This document shows positions 5,089-11,214 of a stretch of DNA of 17,100 bases, piece by piece. The DNA lies in contig JALSKR010000106.1 of the NCBI GenBank assembly GCA_026988735.1, positions 1 through 17,100 of the forward strand, given 5' to 3'. A program made the translations under genes and the position numbers. Each line of letters starts with the position of its first letter. The stretch's first letter is position 1. This DNA is from Sulfurimonas sp. (GTDB lineage Bacteria; Campylobacterota; Campylobacteria; Campylobacterales; Sulfurimonadaceae). Below the pieces are notes generated by a model. It did no database searches. It was not told where the DNA came from and saw nothing but the letters and a program-made list of their open reading frames with translations.

Positions 5089-7347
5089 TTACATCAATTT
5101 TTGTTTTACAAGCGCATTTACAATTTTAGGATTTGCTTTGCCACCTGTCTTCTTCAATACCTGTCCGATAAAGAAACCAAACAGCTTGTTGTTCCCTGCT
5201 TTGTATTTTGCTACATTGTCAGGATTGTTTGCAATGACTTCATCAATAACAGGTAAAATTTGAGCCGGATCACTGATCTGCACCAGCCCTTTTGCTTCAA
5301 CTATCTGCGCAGGGTTTTCTCCACTCTTTGACATATCCTCAAACACCTGTTTAGCAATTTTACTTGAGATGATATCTTCCTCAATCATTTTTGCCAGTTG
5401 TGCTATATGTACCGGATTAAATTTCAGTTCCTTTGCCTCTGTATGTTTGAGTTCTCTGGCTACTTCATTGACTACAATGTTTGAGAGCGTGACAGGAGCA
5501 TTACATGTACAAAGTGCTTCTTCAAAAAAGTCACAGAGAAAAGCATCGCGAGCCAAAGTATTTGCAACCTCATTGTTTAGTTTTAAGTCATTCGTATACT
5601 TGTCAAAAAGCGCCTGTTCTTCTTTGCTCATTGGCACCACTTCGCCATCAATTTGTACCTTTTTGGCCTGTGGTTTGGACGTAGTGACTTTTTTTTCTTT
5701 TGTCTTTTTCGCCCAAGAATCTTTGAGGCCGACTATTTTGTTAAACACAGGATGCTCATCACTGTAATCAACCGGATCTGCATAAAAGTACCCCTGTCTC
5801 TCAAACTGAAATCTTTCATCCGGCTTTTGTGTTATAACAGCAGGTTCAATCAGCGCATTTTTAATGATTTGCAGAGAGTTTGGATTTAAGTCCTCAATCC
5901 CCTCCGGTGCTTCAGTTTTAAAAAGTCTGTCATAGAGACGAACCTCTATTTTTTTGGCATCTGTTGCACTCACCCATTGGATAGCACTTTTTACTTTGAT
6001 ACCGCTTGTATCTTTCGTACCACTTTTGGAATCAGGATAATATTCTGCTTTGATTTCGACAATATTTCCATTGGCATCTTTTATCACCTCTTTACATGTA
6101 ATAATATAACCATGTCTCAGGCGTACAGGCTGCTCAGGCGTAAGACGATAATAGCCTTTTGGAGGATTCTCACTGAAATCATCTCTTTCAATATACAACT
6201 CTTTTGAAAAAGGTATTTTTCGCGAACCCTCTTTTGGTACATCATGCGGATAGTAAGGTGCTTCAAGCTCCTCTGAACCTTCATAATTCTCAATAGTCAC
6301 TTTAAGAGGATCCAAAACGCACATAACACGAGGAACTTTTGGATTTAAATCATCTCGTATAGAAAATTCAAGCTGTGCAACATCAACCACAGAGTTTGCT
6401 TTTGCTATACCGATTTGATCACAAAAGTTTAAAATGGACTCCGGCGTATACCCTCTTCTTCTGTACCCTGCAATTGTAGGCAGACGTGGATCATCCCAGC
6501 CGTTTACATAGCCACCTTCTACCAGTTCCAAAAGTTTTCTTTTGCTCATAACCGTGTAGTTGATATTGAGTCGTGCAAATTCATACTGATAGGGACGGGG
6601 TGGCTTGAGCTCAAGTGTATCTAAAACCCAGTTGTAAATATCACGATTGTTTTCAAATTCTAAGGTACAAATTGAATGTGTGACTCCTTCGATATAGTCA
6701 GATAAGCAGTGCGCAAAATCATACATCGGATAAATTGACCACTCATCCCCTGCTCTAAAATGATGTGCATGTCGTATACGATACAAAAGAGGATCTCTCA
6801 TCTTCATATTGGCTGCACTCATATCTATTTTGGCGCGTAAAACGTGCTCACCGTCTTTAAATTCGCCTTTTTTCATTCTCTCAAAAAGGTCGAGGTTTTC
6901 TTCTATGCTTCTGTTTGCATATTTACTGCGCTTTCCGGGTTCTGTAACAGTGCCTCGGTATTCGCGTATCTCATCTTCACTTAAACTGTCAACATAGGCT
7001 TTACCCATTTTTATGAGTTGCACAGCATAATCATAAATCTGAGAAAAATAATCAGAGGTGAAATACAGGTTCTCACCCCAGTCAAATCCAAGCCATCTTA
7101 CGGCATCTTCAAGAGCTTCTACATACTTTGTATCTTCTTTTGTCGGATTGGTGTCATCCATTCGCAGGTTGCAGTGACCGTTGTAGTCACGTGCAATACC
7201 AAAATTTATAGATATGGACTTGGCATGTCCGATATGTGGAAAACCGTTGGGTTCTGGCGGAAATCTTGTTACTATCTCTTTGTATTTGCCTGATTTTAAA
7301 TCATTTTCAACTATCGTGCGTAAAAAATCTTTTTTCTTATTATTCAT
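5089..7347 (-). CDS. glnS: Glutaminyl-tRNA synthetase with C-terminal YqeY/GatB-like tail
   Basis: This 752-aa class Ic synthetase charges tRNA-Gln directly with glutamine. It has the GlnRS form of the HIGH motif (PPEPNGFPHIGHAKS, HIGH at 38-41), the GlnRS/eukaryotic-type segments NLRMDDTNP (60-68), YPMYDFAHCLSDYIEG (206-221) and CTLEFENNR, and the KMSKS equivalent VMSKR (266-270). The beta-barrel anticodon-binding domains span roughly residues 340-545. From about residue 565 a second module follows a Lys-rich linker. It resembles the YqeY/GatB tRNA-binding tail, with FNPVHIAQLAKMIEEDIISSKIAKQVFEDM near its middle and a final GQVLKKTGGKANPKIVNALV. That tail makes the protein about 200 residues longer than E. 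coli GlnRS. Deinococcus GlnRS is a known precedent. The gene is divergent from a degenerate GluRS-like gene. Confidence 0.95.
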   Translation of the reverse strand: MNNKKKDFLRTIVENDLKSGKYKEIVTRFPPEPNGFPHIGHAKSISINFGIARDYNGHCNLRMDDTNPTKEDTKYVEALEDAVRWLGFDWGENLYFTSDYFSQIYDYAVQLIKMGKAYVDSLSEDEIREYRGTVTEPGKRSKYANRSIEENLDLFERMKKGEFKDGEHVLRAKIDMSAANMKMRDPLLYRIRHAHHFRAGDEWSIYPMYDFAHCLSDYIEGVTHSICTLEFENNRDIYNWVLDTLELKPPRPYQYEFARLNINYTVMSKRKLLELVEGGYVNGWDDPRLPTIAGYRRRGYTPESILNFCDQIGIAKANSVVDVAQLEFSIRDDLNPKVPRVMCVLDPLKVTIENYEGSEELEAPYYPHDVPKEGSRKIPFSKELYIERDDFSENPPKGYYRLTPEQPVRLRHGYIITCKEVIKDANGNIVEIKAEYYPDSKSGTKDTSGIKVKSAIQWVSATDAKKIEVRLYDRLFKTEAPEGIEDLNPNSLQIIKNALIEPAVITQKPDERFQFERQGYFYADPVDYSDEHPVFNKIVGLKDSWAKKTKEKKVTTSKPQAKKVQIDGEVVPMSKEEQALFDKYTNDLKLNNEVANTLARDAFLCDFFEEALCTCNAPVTLSNIVVNEVARELKHTEAKELKFNPVHIAQLAKMIEEDIISSKIAKQVFEDMSKSGENPAQIVEAKGLVQISDPAQILPVIDEVIANNPDNVAKYKAGNNKLFGFFIGQVLKKTGGKANPKIVNALVKQKLM

Positions 7348-7432
7348 TATTATTAAACCTTTTATTATCAGCCATTGCGTCTTTAGGACGGGTTCTGAGA
7401 AACTGCTTCACTTAATGGCATTGAAGGCGTAC

Positions 7433-7478
7433 ATTTTAACAAATCATAGCTTATAATTAATCAAAAATTTGTTAAAAT
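7433..7478. promoter_or_regulatory. 12-bp inverted repeat in the gltX-like promoter region
   Basis: ATTTTAACAAAT (7433-7444) and ATTTGTTAAAAT (7467-7478) are perfect reverse complements separated by 22 bases. A TATAAT (7452-7457) lies between the arms, and the right arm contains a TAAAAT that could serve as another -10 box. The arms are about 34 bp apart centre to centre. This could be an operator or a chance product of AT-rich DNA. No regulator is identified. Confidence 0.4.
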
Positions 7479-7504
7479 TACAAAAAAACTACCTAGGAAT
7501 ATTA

Positions 7505-8770
7505 ATGCTAAGATTTGCATCCAGCCCTATTGGAGATATGCATATAAATGATTTAAGAATTGCCCTCTTAAACTACATTGTATCAAAACAAAAAAATGAA
7601 GATTTCATTGTAAGAATAGAAGATATAGACAAAGAAAAAACTGTTGCAGGCAAAGATCAGGAAACCTTGGACATTTTAGGACTTTTTGGTATTGAATATT
7701 CTCATGTGGTTCATCAAAGCCAAAATATCCGTTTTCATTCGGCTATGGCACTGCAACTTTTGCATGAAAAAAAAGCTTTTTCCTGTTTTTGCTCTGATGA
7801 ATGGCTACAAAAAAAACGTGATGAAGCGCAAAAAGCGCAAAAAGAGTACTGTTATGATGATGCATGCAGAAACCTTCCTGCCGAACTTGTCATTGACAAT
7901 ACAGCTCCTTTTACCGTAAGAATAGTACGTCCTGATGCACCTGTCATCGTGAAAGACCTCCTCAAAGGCGAAATCAGTTTTGATCCTGATACTGTTGACA
8001 GTTTTGTAATCATGAACCATGACAAAACACCTACTTATGATTTTGCCTGTGCTGTGGATGATATGCTGAGTGATATTTCAATGATTATTTGCCATGAAAA
8101 ATATCTTAACAATACACCAAAACAGGTACATGTAAGAAATCAGCTCCAATACAACAAAGAGATTGAGTATGTCCATCTGCAGGGTATAGAAAATGAAGTC
8201 AGCGTAAAACAGCTATTGGAAGAAGGTTATTTACCCGAAGCTATATCAAATTATTTAATATCAATGGGTGGCAACCCTCCAAAAGAGATTTTTACGCTCA
8301 CAGAAGCTATAGAATGGTTTGATCTGGATAAGTTTGTAAATAGACCTGTCAGCTTTGATCAGGATAGGCTGAAACAGATAAATAAAGAGCATTTAAAAAA
8401 CCTGGATGCAACAGAATTGTCTCGTTATGTAGGATTTGCCGACCCGGAAATCGGAGAACTTACACGTATTTATCTTGAAGAAGTGGGAACAACAAAAGAG
8501 TTGAAAGAAAAAATTGCTTCTATTTTTACAAAAAGAGATACTGCTCACGGACTTGCACAAGAGATGCAGTCAATGGAAAAAGCAATAAAAAATGCGCCCT
8601 ACTTTGAAGAATATCATGACTTTAAAAGCTATATTATGGACAAAACGGGACTCAAGGGTGAAAATTTTGTCAAATTACTGCGCATGCTTCTTACAAATGC
8701 CGAGCATGGACCCGACATTGAAAAAATATACAAATACCTGAAAAACTATCTGAAGGAGATTATTAAATGA
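7505..8770 (+). CDS. GluRS-like protein (GltX2 family) lacking catalytic motifs
   Basis: This 421-aa protein is clearly related along its length to non-discriminating/second GluRS of Campylobacterota (family start MLRFA..PTGDMHIG; also TPTYDFACAVDD, NTPKQ, LLEEGYLPEAISNYL, and a C-terminal anticodon-binding region). The catalytic signatures are altered. HIGH reads HIND (13-16), the conserved Pro and Thr of the APSPTG stretch are Ser and Ile, the RGEDH-like ATP/amino-acid region reads CHEKY (196-200), and the KMSKS loop is missing: sequence runs from HLQGIENE (224-231) straight to VSVKQLL, a deletion of about a dozen residues. The frame is otherwise intact. The ATG at 7505 has AGGA at 7495-7498 and matches the family start; an upstream in-frame ATG at 7469 lies inside the promoter repeat. 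The stop overlaps yggT (ATGA). Activation of glutamate seems unlikely. Confidence 0.9.
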   Translation: MLRFASSPIGDMHINDLRIALLNYIVSKQKNEDFIVRIEDIDKEKTVAGKDQETLDILGLFGIEYSHVVHQSQNIRFHSAMALQLLHEKKAFSCFCSDEWLQKKRDEAQKAQKEYCYDDACRNLPAELVIDNTAPFTVRIVRPDAPVIVKDLLKGEISFDPDTVDSFVIMNHDKTPTYDFACAVDDMLSDISMIICHEKYLNNTPKQVHVRNQLQYNKEIEYVHLQGIENEVSVKQLLEEGYLPEAISNYLISMGGNPPKEIFTLTEAIEWFDLDKFVNRPVSFDQDRLKQINKEHLKNLDATELSRYVGFADPEIGELTRIYLEEVGTTKELKEKIASIFTKRDTAHGLAQEMQSMEKAIKNAPYFEEYHDFKSYIMDKTGLKGENFVKLLRMLLTNAEHGPDIEKIYKYLKNYLKEIIK

Positions 8771-9045
8771 GCGCATTAGTTGAAATTATACAGGGGATTG
8801 GTGGAATTTTTATAGGACTTATAAATGTCTATATCTGGGTGATTATTATTGCAGCACTGCTGAGTTTTGTGAACCCCGATCCATATAACCCTGTTGTGCA
8901 GTTTCTTCACAGAGTGACAAACCCGGCATACGCGTTTGTAAGAAGATTTATGCGAACAGATTTGAATGGTCTGGATTTTGCACCGCTTATCATCATTATA
9001 GCACTGCAGGTTCTTATTGTTATTTTACAGTCTATACTTTACTAA
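8767..9045 (+). CDS. yggT: YggT-family integral membrane protein
   Basis: This 92-aa inner-membrane protein has two hydrophobic helices (about residues 10-34 and 70-91) connected by a conserved loop with NPDPYNPVVQFLHRVTNPAYAFVRRFM, the YggT-family signature (DPYNP...L.R.T.P...P.R). The family's role is poorly known; links to osmotic tolerance, division and envelope have been proposed. The start overlaps the stop of the GluRS-like gene (ATGA) and has AAGGAG eight bases upstream, so the two are co-translated. As I remember, gltX-yggT neighbours are conserved in Campylobacter and Helicobacter, with slt after yggT. No slt is present here. Confidence 0.88.
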   Translation: MSALVEIIQGIGGIFIGLINVYIWVIIIAALLSFVNPDPYNPVVQFLHRVTNPAYAFVRRFMRTDLNGLDFAPLIIIIALQVLIVILQSILY

Positions 9046-9051
9046 CTGACC

Positions 9052-9507
9052 TTAATGTTTAAAAGTCAGGACTGTACTGTTTTGTCCCAATTGGATTTTT
9101 AAATGTAAAGTGTCTTTGTTCTGCTTTGCAAATCCGACAAGGTAATATTTGTTCCATTTTGCCTGAAATGAAGTAAGTGCTGTAAATTCATTTTGAACAG
9201 GTAACTCTTCTACGAGGATTGCAGGCTTGTCGTTGAGATAAAATTCTATCTTGCTTTTTTTGTCTTTTTTATAAAGATAGAGATAAAAATATTCATAATC
9301 TTTGTAGATTTTCGGATCTGTTTTATTCAAATACACAGCAGTTACAATTGCGACTACTTCAGCTTTTGTGTTGACAATTTTACTGCTTTGCAGATTGTCT
9401 TCGGCCAACTCCTGAGAATTTTTTAAATGAAATCTTTCAAATGCATTTTTTTGTGTACATCCCAAAAAAGTTATTCCTAATAAGAGTATTGGTAGTAAAA
9501 ATTTCAT
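9052..9507 (-). CDS. Predicted lipoprotein, function unknown
   Basis: This 151-aa protein has a type II signal peptide: MKFLLPILLLGITFLGC, with the lipobox LGC and lipidated Cys at residue 17. The mature part has no recognised domain. It contains several Tyr-rich strand-like segments (YKDYEYFYLYLYKK) and looks beta-rich, with a C-terminal LHLKIQLGQNSTVLTFK strand. Its end lies six bases from the convergent yggT gene. A lipoprotein gene at the equivalent position in C. jejuni (between slt and mobB, from memory) suggests it is a conserved family of the phylum, although I cannot verify the orthology. Confidence 0.8.
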   Translation of the reverse strand: MKFLLPILLLGITFLGCTQKNAFERFHLKNSQELAEDNLQSSKIVNTKAEVVAIVTAVYLNKTDPKIYKDYEYFYLYLYKKDKKSKIEFYLNDKPAILVEELPVQNEFTALTSFQAKWNKYYLVGFAKQNKDTLHLKIQLGQNSTVLTFKH

Positions 9508-9531
9508 TTTTTGGCCCTATTCTTTTTTGGA

Positions 9532-9537
9532 ATTATA
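9532..9537 (-). promoter_or_regulatory. -10 box for the lipoprotein gene
   Basis: The minus strand reads TATAAT here, 25 bases upstream of the lipoprotein ATG. It sits in the 97-base divergent gap with mobB, about 22 bases from the mobB -10 box on the other strand, so the two promoters are back to back. Confidence 0.5.
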
Positions 9538-9558
9538 TCTTATTAAACTCTTCTTTTG

Positions 9559-9564
9559 TATAAT
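9559..9564 (+). promoter_or_regulatory. -10 box for the mobB-fbp transcript
   Basis: TATAAT preceded by a T-rich stretch (TTCTTTTG), the usual pattern of sigma-70 promoters in Campylobacterota. It lies 41 bases before the mobB TTG start. Confidence 0.55.
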
Positions 9565-9604
9565 GGCCTAAAATTTTTACACAAAAGTCATAAGGGCTTA
9601 TATA

Positions 9605-10108
9605 TTGAAAAAAAGATTAGCAGTTGCATTTACAGGACCGTCCAACAGCGGTAAAACAACATTGATACTCAAAGTTGCCAGAAAACTCATACATGAACAT
9701 CATTTGGAAGTAGCTATTATAAAGCATGATCCAAAGGACAAGGCAAGATTTGATGTTGTTGGCAAAGACAGTTACAAGTTCAGTGATACGGGAGCAGAAG
9801 TTATTGTGACTTCTCCAAACAGAACAACATATTTTTCACACCGTCATGCCGATTTGGATGAAATGATACGCATGTTTCGTGATTTTGATATTTTACTCGT
9901 TGAGGGTCTGAAAAATCTGCCTCTGCCAAGAATAAGCATATTTAGAAACTCTATAGATGAAGATTATTTTCCTTACATGAATGCGCTTGCCATTGATGAA
10001 AGTATAAATATTGAAAAATACACTCTGCCAAAAGATGTCGATGTTTTAGATCTAAATGATACAGACGAAGTGATAACATGGATACAAAAAAATGCAAAAA
10101 AAGTTTAA
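9605..10108 (+). CDS. mobB: Molybdopterin-guanine dinucleotide biosynthesis adapter MobB
   Basis: This 167-aa P-loop GTPase assists MobA in attaching GMP to molybdopterin for molybdoenzymes such as nitrate reductase, formate dehydrogenase or sulfur-metabolising reductases. The Walker A is GPSNSGKT (11-18). The MobB signature follows: VAIIKHDPKDKARFDVVGKDSYKF, then GAEVIVTSPNRT, and the Walker-B-like LLVEGLK with a following PRISIFR. The length is typical. The start is TTG at 9605, chosen because AAGGG (9592-9596) lies eight bases upstream and the encoded N-terminus MKKRLAVAFTG fits the family. It is the first gene of a group with fbp, which starts 12 bases after its stop. Confidence 0.93.
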   Translation: MKKRLAVAFTGPSNSGKTTLILKVARKLIHEHHLEVAIIKHDPKDKARFDVVGKDSYKFSDTGAEVIVTSPNRTTYFSHRHADLDEMIRMFRDFDILLVEGLKNLPLPRISIFRNSIDEDYFPYMNALAIDESINIEKYTLPKDVDVLDLNDTDEVITWIQKNAKKV

Positions 10109-10120
10109 AAAGGAAAAGAA

Positions 10121-10963
10121 ATGAGAGATATATTTGATGCAATTCAAAAAAGTGCAAAAAGAATTAAAGAAGCAATTGATACGAAAGACATAGGATACTC
10201 ACAGCAGGAAAACAGTTCGGGAGAAACACAGCTTGAACTTGACATAAAATGTGACATGATTATTGAAGAAGAGTTTTCAAAAGTTTCTTCCATACATACG
10301 GTTGCAAGTGAAGAGAAAGAGCATGAAGAGGTTTTACACGAAAATGGAAAATACTTTATCGCTTATGATCCGCTTGACGGTTCATCATTGATTGATGTAA
10401 ATCTCAGTGTAGGATCAATTTTTGGAATTTACGAGGGTGCGTTTGGAACACAAAAAATTGTTGCGGCATGCTATGTTGTCTATGGTCCGCGTGTTGAAAT
10501 GGTCTTTGCGCAAAACAAAACAAAACTTTACCTTTTACAGGCCGGAGAGTTTGAGTTTGTCAAAGAGATCAGACTCAATGAAAAAGGCAGGCTTATGGCT
10601 CCCGGCGGGACACAGCAAAACTGGGAAAAATACCATAAAGCCATGATAGACGGCTTTTTTGCAGAAGGATATCGTTTACGATATTCCGGCGGTATGGTAC
10701 CTGATCTGCACCAGATTCTTCTTAAAGGCGGCGGACTTTTCAGCTACCCTGCTACAAGCGATAAACCGGAAGGAAAACTTCGCCGTTTATTTGAAGTATT
10801 TCCTTTTGCTTTTGTGTTTAAAACTTCAGGAGGAGAAGCCATTGACGGAAAAAATGAGATTTTAAGTCTTGGTCATGCACACATTCATGATACTTCACCA
10901 TGTTTCTTTGGTTCAAAATATGAAGTAGATCGGGTGAAAGAAGTATATGCAAGAAACGCATAA
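10121..10963 (+). CDS. fbp: Fructose-1,6-bisphosphatase, class I
   Basis: This 280-aa enzyme hydrolyses fructose 1,6-bisphosphate to fructose 6-phosphate in gluconeogenesis and, in autotrophs, in anabolic sugar synthesis. Metal-binding and catalytic signatures are EE at 64-65 (VASEEKEHE), YDPLDGSS (82-89, with D83 and D86), the substrate-binding segment [14 protein letters not shown], and GGEAIDG near the C-terminus. At 280 residues it is shorter than E. coli Fbp (about 332), as expected for this phylum. AAGGAAAAG lies upstream of the ATG. Its 3' end overlaps the following 68-aa gene by 17 bases. It sits between mobB and metG, an arrangement also seen in Campylobacter as I recall. Confidence 0.95.
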   Translation: MRDIFDAIQKSAKRIKEAIDTKDIGYSQQENSSGETQLELDIKCDMIIEEEFSKVSSIHTVASEEKEHEEVLHENGKYFIAYDPLDGSSLIDVNLSVGSIFGIYEGAFGTQKIVAACYVVYGPRVEMVFAQNKTKLYLLQAGEFEFVKEIRLNEKGRLMAPGGTQQNWEKYHKAMIDGFFAEGYRLRYSGGMVPDLHQILLKGGGLFSYPATSDKPEGKLRRLFEVFPFAFVFKTSGGEAIDGKNEILSLGHAHIHDTSPCFFGSKYEVDRVKEVYARNA

Positions 10964-11153
10964 AAAGCCTAAAGACAAATTTGAACTGCATCTTGATGAA
11001 ATGATACAAAAAGTTCAGGAGTGTCAAGAACAGAAAAATCATAAAAGCTGCAGTGTGTGTGAGCACTATTTTGGCTGCGAGCTGCGAAATGAGTATATAA
11101 AAGCCGTTTATAACAGTATGTCCAAAGGTGAAACTGGCGGTTTTGAATTTTAA
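10947..11153 (+). CDS. Small cysteine-rich conserved protein, 68 aa
   Basis: This small protein has an N-terminal amphipathic helix ([15 protein letters not shown]) followed by a cysteine motif C26-x8-C35-x2-C38-x5-C44, then an invariant-looking tail [22 protein letters not shown]. The four cysteines could bind zinc or an Fe-S cluster. No function is known to me. It overlaps the end of fbp by 17 bases in another frame and has GTGAAAGAAG upstream, so it is probably translated by coupling. A similar-sized protein with the same C-terminal pattern occurs between fbp and metG in Campylobacter (from memory), so it is likely a real, conserved gene rather than a chance frame. Confidence 0.82.
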   Translation: MQETHKKPKDKFELHLDEMIQKVQECQEQKNHKSCSVCEHYFGCELRNEYIKAVYNSMSKGETGGFEF

Positions 11154-11181
11154 GGCTATTGGTAATAGTAAACATTTTAGA

Positions 11182-11187
11182 TAAAAT
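11182..11187 (+). promoter_or_regulatory. Weak -10 candidate for metG
   Basis: TAAAAT in the 61-base gap between the 68-aa gene and metG, 27 bases before the TTG start. It differs from TATAAT at one position. metG could equally be read from the upstream mobB promoter. Confidence 0.3.
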
Positions 11188-11214
11188 ACATTAAATATTT
11201 AACAGGAACAGACA

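Noticed and set aside
5369..5889. Plus-strand frames opposite glnS
   Set aside because: Ser/Leu/Phe-rich mirror translations of the GlnRS tail, with no start signals.
7469..7504. Upstream in-frame ATG for the GluRS-like gene
   Set aside because: It lies in the promoter inverted repeat, lacks a ribosome site, and the family N-terminus begins at MLRFA (7505), which has AGGA at the right distance.
9046..9069. CTGAC/GTCAG hairpin between yggT and the lipoprotein gene
   Set aside because: Five base pairs, a 14-base loop and no T run; too weak to call a terminator.
10422..10865. Additional plus-strand frames inside fbp
   Set aside because: They are out-of-frame readings of fbp without start signals; fbp carries all catalytic motifs.
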